Shown here in pieces: positions 1 to 6,782 of a DNA stretch of 7,242 nucleotides. Source of the stretch: Firmicutes bacterium UBA1426 (lineage in GTDB: Bacteria > Bacillota > Clostridia > Peptostreptococcales > Anaerovoracaceae); the NCBI GenBank assembly GCA_002329675.1, contig DCUA01000064.1, forward strand, positions 1 to 7,242. Reading direction: 5' to 3'. Position 1 is the first letter of the stretch. Each line of letters opens with the position of its first letter. The notes below the pieces were generated by a model. It did no database searches. It saw nothing but the letters and a program-made list of their open reading frames with translations, and was not told the DNA's origin. The position numbers were made by a program, and so were the translations under genes.

Positions 1-1164
1 ACATTATTCAAAAAAGAAGTCCTATTGGTTTTCACTTCAGGCTTTTGCGTAATGCTGACCATTTTCACTATGCTGAATTTATTACCTTTATATGTTGTTG
101 AAACGGGAGGTACTGAGCTTCAGGCAGGCATACAAAACTCGGTTTTCAGCATTGCAGCAGTGGCCTTTCGGTTTTTTCTGGGACCTTTAGCAGATACCAA
201 GGGTAGAAAAGTTCTATTGGTGGCAGGAAGTTTTGTATTCGCCACTGCGCCCATCGCAATATGGTTTGCGCCGAATCATATCTTTCAGATCATAGCCAGA
301 ATATACCATGCCATCGGCTTAGCCACCTTCCTTTCTTCGGCAAGCTCCTTGTTAGCTGATCATACACCTTATGAGCACAGAGGTAAGATTTTCGGACTAT
401 ATCGTGCCTTGCTGTCATTTTCCCTTATGATAGGACCGGGCATCGGGATCGCTTTGATAAATACAAGAGGTTATTCATCCCTTTTCGTCTTCACATCCAT
501 TGTCGCCTTTGTCAGTCTGGTAGCTGTGATGCTGCTTCCTAAGGAAGATATGGGTTCTTCCGCCAGGCTTGAGCTTATGAAAGTGTTATCTGCCATGATA
601 CAGCTTTTGCGCAATCCCAGCTTAGTGTTGGGGTATTTGGGGATCGTGGTAGTAGCCGCACCCTACGCTTCTCTGCTTGCGTATCTTACCATGTTTACAC
701 TTAGAACCGGTTTGATCGACAATCCCGGAATATATTTCACTGTATTTGCCGGTGCCGGCATGATTGCAACTGTTTTCTCAGGTGCTCTTGCCGATCGGAT
801 TGGTCGGGAAAAAATCATCTGGCCTTCCATCATCCTTCTGGGATTAGGCATATGCGGGCTAAGTATGCTGGATCGTTTCGGCGAAAGTGCTTTTTATTTA
901 TCCGCTCTGTTATCGGGAATAGGATATACAGTCGCACTATCGACCCTGGTGATATGGATAATCGATCATGCCGATGAAAAAACAAGGGCAACTGCCCTTG
1001 TCCTGCAAGAAAACTCCATTGATATCGCCATGTCCATCGGCCCATTTTTGATTGGCATAGGCTCTATGAAGTTTGAGCTGTCTGCTATGTTTTTATTCTT
1101 AGGTATATTTACAGCCCTATCAAGTGTTTTTCTGTTTAGCCGGTCCATTAGAAAAGCAGGCTGA
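1..1164 (+). CDS. MFS transporter, 5'-truncated by the window edge
   Basis: This is a major facilitator superfamily permease of the inner membrane, most like drug/metabolite proton antiporters; the substrate cannot be told. The frame is open from base 1, and the eight codons before the TTG at 25 read TLFKKEVL, a typical MFS N-terminal tail running into TM1. The real start is therefore probably just outside the window, and the TTG at 25 is not the start. Counting from that TTG, the cytoplasmic loop 2-3 signature (motif A) is GPLADTKGRKV at residues 53-63. Its second-half counterpart is SGALADRIGRE at 252-262. A motif-C-like MIGPGIGIAL lies at 135-144 in TM5, a feature of antiporters. About 387 residues are visible, close to the usual family length, so only a few are missing. 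The stop codon lies inside a terminator hairpin. The gene is convergent with the rest of the window, so its link to that operon is uncertain. Confidence 0.9.
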   Translation, partial: TLFKKEVLLVFTSGFCVMLTIFTMLNLLPLYVVETGGTELQAGIQNSVFSIAAVAFRFFLGPLADTKGRKVLLVAGSFVFATAPIAIWFAPNHIFQIIARIYHAIGLATFLSSASSLLADHTPYEHRGKIFGLYRALLSFSLMIGPGIGIALINTRGYSSLFVFTSIVAFVSLVAVMLLPKEDMGSSARLELMKVLSAMIQLLRNPSLVLGYLGIVVVAAPYASLLAYLTMFTLRTGLIDNPGIYFTVFAGAGMIATVFSGALADRIGREKIIWPSIILLGLGICGLSMLDRFGESAFYLSALLSGIGYTVALSTLVIWIIDHADEKTRATALVLQENSIDIAMSIGPFLIGIGSMKFELSAMFLFLGIFTALSSVFLFSRSIRKAG

Positions 1165-1183
1165 TTCTCCAGCCTGCTTTTCT
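1150..1183. terminator. Perfect 14-bp hairpin, probable bidirectional intrinsic terminator
   Basis: Arms AGAAAAGCAGGCTG (1150-1163) and CAGCCTGCTTTTCT (1170-1183) are exact reverse complements around a 6-base loop, ATTCTC. The core AGCAGGCTG is GC-rich. It is flanked by an A-run on the left and a T-run on the right, so a U-tract is formed on either strand. The left arm includes the last codons and part of the TGA stop (1162-1164) of the MFS gene. The hairpin lies about 33 bp past the stop of the minus-strand antiporter gene, so it can end both converging transcripts. Confidence 0.9.
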
Positions 1184-1216
1184 GTTTCGAAAGGTATTTA
1201 ATTTACTTCATAAAGG

Positions 1217-2596
1217 TCACATCACGAAGCCAAGGACAAGGAATCCGAAAGCAGCCAGTACGAAGGCCACCAGGATCAGGGGAAGCGAGCTTCTGAAGTA
1301 TTCTACCGGCGTCACCTGAGTGGAAGCGGAGGTGAGGATCACCGTATCGCTGTAAATACAAATATGACCGCCTGCACAAACAGCAGAGATCAGAGCACCG
1401 GCACAGAGGAAGGGATTGACACCCAGTGCTTCGGCCAGAGGTGCAATGATGGGGAAGGAAATAGCTGCCAAACCCCAGAAGCTTCCCGAGCCAAAGGACA
1501 GCAAGGCGATGACGACGAAAATCGTCACCGGGAGCAGAGCCGGATTCAAAGCCTTCAGCGCACCCTGGATCACATAATCAGTGAGTCCTAACCCGTCATT
1601 TACCACCATCAGGGTGTATGCCATGATAATGAGGATCAATACAGGGAACATATCCACCATGCCCTTGATCACGCTGTCAAAGAACTTATTAAAGCTCAAT
1701 AGCCTCTGAGGCAAATACATGACAAAGCAGACGCCGATAGCTGCGAAGAGGGCAATAACGATGTCTTCCGTGATCACTGTTAGTACAGCCACCACTACAA
1801 TAGGAATAACAAAATTAACGGCCCTGCACTTTTTACCCTCAAAAGCTTTTTCCTCGTCGGGAAGTTCAATCAATGCAGCCAGAGAAATATCAGATAAAAC
1901 CTGCCCGGTTTCCAGGGTTCTCCGTTCGGCTTCTTTCATAGGCCCGAATAGAGGCAGGATGCCCGTGCTGAAAAAGGGTACCAGAATAACCGCGATCCAG
2001 CCATAGAGAACAAATGGAACAGCGGCAGTGTAGGCTGCAAATGCGCTCATTCCCCCTGTCATGCCGGCAGCTTCCATCTGCCCCGACATAAATGCCCCCC
2101 AGGTAGAGAAGGGAACAATTGCGCAGACGGTAACGCCCGTTGAGTTCACAATGTAAGCCAGCATCTCTCTGGACACTCTGTACTTGTCCGTGATGGGTCT
2201 GGTGGCGGCGCCTACTGCCAGGCAGTTAAGATAGTCATCTACAAAAATAATAATTCCTAAGATCCAGGAGCCAATGGTGGATGCTCTTCGTCCTTTAATG
2301 ATTTTCTGCGCAAGGTTTGCGAAACCCAGCACTCCTCCCGAATCCTGCATCAGAGCAATCAGGCTTCCAAACAGAGCGCACAGCAACAGTACCCACACTG
2401 TTGTCTCGTCCATAAGCACCTGATACAGCCCATCCAGAAACAAGTTGAATGTTTCTCCCGGATTTCCGCCGGCCAGAATCACAAAGCCTACTACAACACC
2501 GACAAAAATTGAAATAAAGGTCTGCTTGGTGACAAGAGCCAATACTACAATGACGATGATCGGGAGCAGGCTTATGAAGCCATATGTACCATCCAA
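1217..2596 (-). CDS. NhaC-family Na+/H+ (or amino acid) antiporter
   Basis: This is a polytopic inner-membrane carrier of the NhaC family (Pfam Na_H_antiporter type), which includes Na+/H+ antiporters and the putative amino acid carrier YuiF. Numbered from an upstream ATG at 2614, family motifs are FVDDYLNCLAVG at 124-135 (paired acidic D126-D127 in the membrane), SFGSGSFWG at 373-381, and GGHICIYSDTVILTSAST at 415-432, the counterpart of the NhaC 'GD-SP-SDT' signature. Many hydrophobic segments flank a charged cytoplasmic loop at about 225-265. I chose the TTG at 2596 because AGGTGG sits 7 bases before it, while the ATG at 2614 (six codons longer) has no visible ribosome site; the protein then starts MDGTYGFISLLP and has 459 residues. 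It is last in the minus-strand operon, after the dipeptidase gene, which suggests it carries that enzyme's substrate or product rather than serving only ion homeostasis. The substrate is not decided by sequence. Confidence 0.88.
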   Translation of the reverse strand: MDGTYGFISLLPIIVIVVLALVTKQTFISIFVGVVVGFVILAGGNPGETFNLFLDGLYQVLMDETTVWVLLLCALFGSLIALMQDSGGVLGFANLAQKIIKGRRASTIGSWILGIIIFVDDYLNCLAVGAATRPITDKYRVSREMLAYIVNSTGVTVCAIVPFSTWGAFMSGQMEAAGMTGGMSAFAAYTAAVPFVLYGWIAVILVPFFSTGILPLFGPMKEAERRTLETGQVLSDISLAALIELPDEEKAFEGKKCRAVNFVIPIVVVAVLTVITEDIVIALFAAIGVCFVMYLPQRLLSFNKFFDSVIKGMVDMFPVLILIIMAYTLMVVNDGLGLTDYVIQGALKALNPALLPVTIFVVIALLSFGSGSFWGLAAISFPIIAPLAEALGVNPFLCAGALISAVCAGGHICIYSDTVILTSASTQVTPVEYFRSSLPLILVAFVLAAFGFLVLGFVM

Positions 2597-2603
2597 AATG
2601 ATC

Positions 2604-2609
2604 CCACCT
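2604..2609 (-). promoter_or_regulatory. Ribosome binding site deciding the antiporter start
   Basis: AGGTGG on the minus strand lies 7 bases before a TTG codon at 2596-2594 and falls inside the coding frame if the upstream ATG at 2614 is used. The bases before that ATG are AT-rich with no purine-rich Shine-Dalgarno match. This favours the TTG as the true start. Confidence 0.6.
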
Positions 2610-2642
2610 TTCATAAACGCAACAACGAATAGCTATAATAAT

Positions 2643-4013
2643 TTATTTGAAACTGTCCTCTGACAGGACAATGTCTCCTATAGCAACTGCGAATATTTTC
2701 GCATTTAACATAAGGCTTTCGATATTGATGTATTCATTCTCTTCATGGCAGGTGTCCTCCTCACCGGGGAAGATTGGCCCCCATGACACAATATTTTCCA
2801 TGGCTTTGGCATAAGAACCCCCATAGGCAAGTGTGAATTCGTTGGGAAGTCCGCTGACCTCTTCATAGGCTCTTGCAAACACCTTCATGAATGGTTTTTC
2901 TTTGCTTATGTAAACAGCGGGCAAGCTGCTGACGTTCCCCATCTTTACCCCCAGTTCGGCGGCCAGCTTTTCTATGGCTTTGACAAAGTCCTCCTCGCGA
3001 GCGCCGTATGAAAAGCGAATGTTGAAGTTGACACGGATCTGTCCCGGCTCAGTGATGATCCTCGTCACCGACATGGTGTTCCGATGAATATACTCCCCGT
3101 TCAAATATTCATTTTCACTGTACAAACCGATACCACTGCAATAAACATCGGTAAACCGTTCCTTCAGTATTACGGCAAGGCGGGCTGCACTGTTCTCTGC
3201 AAGGTCCATTTCACAAAGCTCATGGCAAAGCTTGATGATAGCGTTGTCTCCTTTCTCCGGCTGGCAGGAATGAACCGCATATCCGGTGGCAGCCAAAGTC
3301 GTCTCTACCTCATTAAAAGTCCCATCGCTCTTTCCGGTTCGCTTCAGGAGTTTTGCAACAGCACGGCCGGGAACGATATTGGTAGCGGTTCCGCCGTCAA
3401 CAGCCGCAAGGAACAATCCTTCTCCTTGACAGTCCTCAGAGGGGATGATCATTTCCAGATCCATGGCACCTTTTTCGATGTTGCACAAGGGAAATTCCCC
3501 ATCCGGAGTAAACCCATAATCGGGCAGAGGAAAATTCTTTACATAAGCCCGCATATCCGTCCACTCCACCTCTTCCTGAGTGCCCAGGATCATCTGGACC
3601 TTCTTTTTCAGAGGGATGCCAAGCTCCGTCACCGCTTTCATAGCGTAGAGGCTTGCGATAATGGCGCCCTTGTCATCCAGGGTTCCTCTTCCGAAAACCG
3701 CCCCGTCTCTCACCCGTGGCTCGAAGGGTGGCGATTTCCAGACGGACAGATCACCGGGAGAGACTACATCCACATGGGACAGAATACCCAGGGTTTCAGC
3801 CCCTTCTCCTGCCTCAATGATCCCCACCTGACCATCCAGGACTGACTGCGCAGAAAACCCCATCTTTCTTCCAAGCTCCAGTGCGAATTCCAGTGCTTCC
3901 CTGACATGAAGGGAATCATCAGAGACACTTGGAATTCTAACGAAATCACAAAGATCAGCTATCATTTGCGTTTTGTTGCTTTCCAGGTAATCCATCAGCT
4001 TCTGTCTGTCCAT
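2643..4013 (-). CDS. M20 family metallodipeptidase, PepV-like
   Basis: This is a cytoplasmic di-zinc peptidase of family M20 that hydrolyses dipeptides or similar short amides. At 456 residues it has the length of PepV/Sapep dipeptidases. The active-site set looks complete. LSHVDVV carries metal ligand H80 and D82; GRGTLDDKG (108-116) carries bridging D113. GTQEEVEW (144-151) carries base E147 and ligand E148. TPDGEFP (169-175) carries D171, and TCHEENEY (421-428) carries H423. The lid/dimerisation region follows D171, with GTATNIVPGR (208-217) and GYAVHSCQPEKGDNA (244-258) as in PepV. The ATG is well supported by AAGGAGG 7 bases upstream. The gene lies 43 bp after the second QueG-like gene and just before the antiporter gene. 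I infer that it frees amino acids for the PLP enzyme encoded upstream; a cysteine-containing peptide is a guess. Some M20 relatives act on acyl-amino acids instead. Confidence 0.9.
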   Translation of the reverse strand: MDRQKLMDYLESNKTQMIADLCDFVRIPSVSDDSLHVREALEFALELGRKMGFSAQSVLDGQVGIIEAGEGAETLGILSHVDVVSPGDLSVWKSPPFEPRVRDGAVFGRGTLDDKGAIIASLYAMKAVTELGIPLKKKVQMILGTQEEVEWTDMRAYVKNFPLPDYGFTPDGEFPLCNIEKGAMDLEMIIPSEDCQGEGLFLAAVDGGTATNIVPGRAVAKLLKRTGKSDGTFNEVETTLAATGYAVHSCQPEKGDNAIIKLCHELCEMDLAENSAARLAVILKERFTDVYCSGIGLYSENEYLNGEYIHRNTMSVTRIITEPGQIRVNFNIRFSYGAREEDFVKAIEKLAAELGVKMGNVSSLPAVYISKEKPFMKVFARAYEEVSGLPNEFTLAYGGSYAKAMENIVSWGPIFPGEEDTCHEENEYINIESLMLNAKIFAVAIGDIVLSEDSFK

Positions 4014-4020
4014 AATACGG

Positions 4021-4027
4021 CCTCCTT
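4021..4027 (-). promoter_or_regulatory. Strong ribosome binding site of the M20 peptidase gene
   Basis: AAGGAGG on the minus strand is 7 bases before the ATG at 4013. It is the strongest translation signal in the window, in a 43-bp gap without a hairpin or clear promoter, so the peptidase may be made in greater amount than its neighbours from the same message. Confidence 0.8.
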
Positions 4028-4056
4028 CTTATGCACTTTCATTCTACTGCTATATA

Positions 4057-4905
4057 TTAACCGCTGCAAGCCCTTACAGTCACCGGGATGCAGCTCTCAC
4101 AGGGCACATCGATCTGACACTTGCCGCAGCCGTATCTTGGGGCAAACTTTCTGCTTGTATAATCTAAGAATTCCGAGCAAGGGGGATGAGCTTTTCCGCT
4201 TTCAAGGGAAATGGCCCTGACAGGACAGTGATTGGCGCACTTTCCGCACATGGTGCAATAATCATAGATCCCTGTGTAATCCCTCTCGTCCGGGTTCAGA
4301 TACAGTTGAGTGATGATGCTTCCAAACCGGCCGGCTACGCCTTTTCGGGTTATCAGCCCTTTTGAAAGCCCGAAGGTGCCAAGCCCACAGACATAAGCGG
4401 CATGCCGCTCCGACCAGTTGCTGGTGAATGAGGCATCCGAGTGTGGTTCCTTCCCGACAGCCTTCGTTATGCTCCACATTCTTTTATCCAATAGAGGTGT
4501 CATACTTTCGTAACCGGCTTGCACCAGTTCCTTTACCAGGTAAGCTGTAAGATCAGCGAGGAGGGCCTGACCCTCGATTCTGGCATGCAACCACCCCGGC
4601 GAAGGGAGTTTAAAGTCTTTTTTATTACTATCTTTAACTTCTTTGCTGAAGGGTAAAAAGAAGGAAATAACAGTCTTTGCCCCGGGGAGCCACTCATCAG
4701 GAAGCAGCATCCATCTCAAATTGGCATCTCCGCTCTTCAGATCTAGAAAGCACAGATCATCGGCGCTCCCGAAACCAAGGATGGGATCCTCATATATTTT
4801 AAGTCCGACGACCTCTTCACTGAGAGCTGTCTCTTTCCCGATCAGATTACTCTCAGAGTTTCGAATAAACTCCGTCGCCAGCTTGATCAAATCGCCCTTA
4901 TCCAT
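4057..4905 (-). CDS. QueG-like double [4Fe-4S] protein, second paralogue
   Basis: This 282-residue cytoplasmic iron-sulfur protein is related to epoxyqueuosine reductase QueG and, more distantly, to reductive dehalogenases, both cobalamin-dependent reductases. The central motif SNWSERHAAYVCGLGTFG (162-179) matches the QueG 'ER-A--AGLGW-G' region. It is followed by a QueG-like double cluster: C217, C220, C223 and C227 (C-x2-C-x2-C-x3-CP), then C243, C260, C263 and C269, with additional C272 and C280. True QueG is longer and often carries C-terminal helical repeats, which are absent here. The tandem duplication and the operon context also argue against tRNA modification. The function is unknown; reduction of a small organic or sulfur compound is an inference. 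Its start overlaps the stop of its paralogue by 8 bp (ATGGATAA), with AGAGG 7 bases before the ATG, which implies translational coupling. Database entries for such proteins may read 'epoxyqueuosine reductase'; I would not adopt that name. Confidence 0.82.
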   Translation of the reverse strand: MDKGDLIKLATEFIRNSESNLIGKETALSEEVVGLKIYEDPILGFGSADDLCFLDLKSGDANLRWMLLPDEWLPGAKTVISFFLPFSKEVKDSNKKDFKLPSPGWLHARIEGQALLADLTAYLVKELVQAGYESMTPLLDKRMWSITKAVGKEPHSDASFTSNWSERHAAYVCGLGTFGLSKGLITRKGVAGRFGSIITQLYLNPDERDYTGIYDYCTMCGKCANHCPVRAISLESGKAHPPCSEFLDYTSRKFAPRYGCGKCQIDVPCESCIPVTVRACSG

Positions 4906-5740
4906 TCTTTCGCCTCTTGTTGAATTCCGATCGATTTCCTATAAAAGCACAGGGGGAAGATGTGATGCATTTGCCACAAACTTCGCTGCCCTCACTACCT
5001 GCATAGGAACTTCCTAATTCCTTATTGACTGCCCCATTTTCCTTTAATAATGAAAAACATTTATGCCTATCATATCCGGTACTGCTCAACGCCCCCACCG
5101 GGCAGCTTTTCATGCAGATGCGGCAACTTCCATTCTTCTTATACAGACAGAGCTCCTCAGTTTTAGGGGGGTCCGGCTTCAGGTCAAGGTTCGTTACTAA
5201 GGTAAAGTACCGGCCGCAGCACCCTGACGGTGTGATCAGCATGTTGTTCAATCCGAATGTCCCCAGGCCTGCGGCATATGCGAAATGCCTGTGGGACCAA
5301 TTGCTGAGGAGACTTCCCCGGTCAAATGTGGATGTTTCTTTTGAAACTGCAGCTTTATAGCCTTTATTCTTTAGAAATGTAATGAGGTGATCATTCAGAT
5401 AGCCAAACATGGCATTCGTCTCTTCGTAGGCCAATGCCCATTCGGGGGCAGCCAGCCTCCCGGCCGACGCATTAGCTTCTGCAAGTTCCTCCGTAAAAGG
5501 TACATAATACGCTATCACCGTAGATGCATCTTCCAGCACATCTTCCGGCAAAGAATGAGCAGGTCCGATAGTCTCTTTAAGCGCGAGTATGTAAGGATGG
5601 GCTGCATCTGCAAAGCCCACCAGAGGAGTGCCCCATTTTGTTGAGATGCTCGGTTGGGCCCCATATTTTTTTACGAAACTACAGATTTCCGACTGGATGC
5701 TTTCTTTTAGCAACCGGCTTTCTTCATGATCCATCGCCAT
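4898..5740 (-). CDS. QueG-like double [4Fe-4S] protein, first paralogue
   Basis: This 280-residue iron-sulfur protein is a paralogue of the product encoded next downstream. The two share the pattern SNWS-RH-AY--GLGTFGL---LIT--G--GR followed by T-L-L-PD (here from residue 146 to about 190). Its first cluster motif is unusual: C198-x7-C206-x2-C209-x3-C213-P, with five extra residues between the first two cysteines. The second cluster can be built from C228, C255, C258 and C264. A CysCys pair (C174-C175) precedes the cluster region and is absent from the paralogue. Two starts are possible: the ATG at 5740 has GAGGT 8 bases upstream, and the ATG at 5734 has AAGGTGG 7 bases upstream; I keep the longer. 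It begins 17 bp after the PLP enzyme gene and ends within the start of its paralogue. I infer that the two are made in equal amounts, perhaps as a heterodimer. Cobalamin binding is possible by homology but not visible as a clear motif. Confidence 0.82.
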   Translation of the reverse strand: MAMDHEESRLLKESIQSEICSFVKKYGAQPSISTKWGTPLVGFADAAHPYILALKETIGPAHSLPEDVLEDASTVIAYYVPFTEELAEANASAGRLAAPEWALAYEETNAMFGYLNDHLITFLKNKGYKAAVSKETSTFDRGSLLSNWSHRHFAYAAGLGTFGLNNMLITPSGCCGRYFTLVTNLDLKPDPPKTEELCLYKKNGSCRICMKSCPVGALSSTGYDRHKCFSLLKENGAVNKELGSSYAGSEGSEVCGKCITSSPCAFIGNRSEFNKRRKNG

Positions 5741-5757
5741 GCCACCTTACCTCATTT

Positions 5758-6747
5758 CTATTCGATTGTGATACCGGCGATCAGTTCCTTTTCCATTTCG
5801 CACCGATGAGAGGGGGTGTTGATCCCCGGCAGGCCACCGGTATGAAGGAATATTATTTTTTCACCTTGCTTGATGTCTCCTGTTGCCACCATGTCCCGGA
5901 TGGCCGCATAAACCTTTCCTGTATAACATGGATCCAGAAGAATGGCCTCTTTCCGGGCCATTTCATAGACTGCCTCACGCACTTCTCTCACCGGGTTGTT
6001 GTACCCTCCCCGGATAAATTCCGTGCGAATATCAAAACCCGCCGGGCCTGCAGATATGTCCAGCTCCCAGGAGTCCTTGCACTGGTTGAAGTAATCCAGA
6101 GTATAGGATTTAACGTCCTCATAAAACGGACCGATGAGGATGCCGGTAAGTCGGATGGACGAGTTGCAGAGCCCGCAATAGAGACCCATATAGGTTCCCA
6201 TACTGCCCACTGCAACAAAAACGCGGCCATCTTTCGTCTGCTCCAGCAGCTCCTTTGCACAATCATAGTAGCCCAGGGCTCCCAGCTGATTTGAGCCTCC
6301 CATTGGGATGAAATAAGGTATCTCTCCGGCATTTTCATATTTTCTCATGACCCGGCCCACAAGGTCCATGAGGGGAGTCCCGTCATCTTTGTGAAGCACC
6401 AGATCCGCACCCATGATCCGGTCTAAAAGGATATTGGCAGATACCTCGCCGGGATACTCATCGATAGCCACGATGGTGCATTTCATGCCGTACTTCGCGG
6501 CTACGGCTGCAGTAAGCCTGCCATGATTGGTCTGGGCCCCTCCCACAGTTACCAGTGCGGTGGCCCCTTTTGCCTTTGCATCATAGAGGAAGTACTCCAG
6601 CTTACGGAGTTTGTTTCCGCCTCCGCCTAAATTGGTGAGATCATCCCGCTTTATATAAAGCGAAATGCCAAGATCCTTTGAAAGCGTCGGAAGGTATTCC
6701 AACGGAGTGGGTAGGTGGAGAAATCTCTCCTTTTGAAATTTTTTCAT
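5758..6747 (-). CDS. D-cysteine desulfhydrase-like PLP enzyme (ACC deaminase family)
   Basis: This is a fold-type II PLP enzyme of the ACC deaminase/D-cysteine desulfhydrase family, 329 residues. Such enzymes cleave D-cysteine to pyruvate, ammonia and sulfide; relatives act on L-cysteate (CuyA, giving sulfite) or on ACC. The Schiff-base lysine is K46 in GGGGNKLRKLEY. The substrate/PLP loop is GGAQTNHGR (69-77), with Thr where family members commonly have Ser (QSNH). Two positions separate the activities: ACC deaminase has Glu after the catalytic Tyr and Leu in its 'HLGG' motif. Here these are Thr (LDPCYTGK, Y275-T276) and Thr (LHTGG, T303), matching the D-cysteine desulfhydrase type. The start is the ATG at 6747, because AAGGTG lies 6 bases before it; a GTG nine bases further upstream is part of that ribosome site. 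The gene follows the rhodanese gene by 35 bp. D-cysteine versus cysteate or another beta-substituted alanine cannot be settled from sequence. Confidence 0.85.
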   Translation of the reverse strand: MKKFQKERFLHLPTPLEYLPTLSKDLGISLYIKRDDLTNLGGGGNKLRKLEYFLYDAKAKGATALVTVGGAQTNHGRLTAAVAAKYGMKCTIVAIDEYPGEVSANILLDRIMGADLVLHKDDGTPLMDLVGRVMRKYENAGEIPYFIPMGGSNQLGALGYYDCAKELLEQTKDGRVFVAVGSMGTYMGLYCGLCNSSIRLTGILIGPFYEDVKSYTLDYFNQCKDSWELDISAGPAGFDIRTEFIRGGYNNPVREVREAVYEMARKEAILLDPCYTGKVYAAIRDMVATGDIKQGEKIIFLHTGGLPGINTPSHRCEMEKELIAGITIE

Positions 6748-6753
6748 TATAAT

Positions 6754-6759
6754 CACCTT
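6754..6759 (-). promoter_or_regulatory. Ribosome binding site fixing the PLP enzyme start
   Basis: AAGGTG followed by AT (minus strand) matches the anti-Shine-Dalgarno region over AGGTGAT and stands 6 bases from the ATG at 6747. The in-frame GTG at 6756-6754 is part of this site and so is unlikely to be the start. Confidence 0.75.
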
Positions 6760-6782
6760 ATCCTAATGATATTTTGAAGTCG

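Noticed and set aside
3084..3845. Long plus-strand open frame (about 253 codons) opposite the M20 peptidase gene
   Set aside because: The minus-strand frame carries all M20 catalytic motifs across this stretch; the plus-strand translation has no recognisable motif or ribosome site and is an antisense shadow.
4014..4056. Possible internal promoter in the 43-bp gap before the M20 peptidase gene, suggested by a TATATA stretch
   Set aside because: A TTGCAG upstream is only about 8 bases away, far short of the usual 16-18, and no other -35 box is evident; the AT-rich bases coincide with the previous gene's stop.
4057..5740. Calling either iron-sulfur protein QueG (epoxyqueuosine reductase)
   Set aside because: The motifs show homology, but the short length without C-terminal repeats, the tandem duplication, the altered cysteine spacing in one copy and the catabolic neighbours do not fit the tRNA-modification enzyme.
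5638..6294. Plus-strand open frame (about 218 codons) opposite the PLP enzyme gene
   Set aside because: It overlaps the well-supported minus-strand PLP enzyme and the start of a QueG-like gene, and its translation resembles no family and looks like an antisense artefact.
5758..6747. ACC deaminase (acdS) for the PLP enzyme
   Set aside because: The Glu and Leu characteristic of ACC deaminase are both Thr here (T276 and T303), which is the desulfhydrase pattern.
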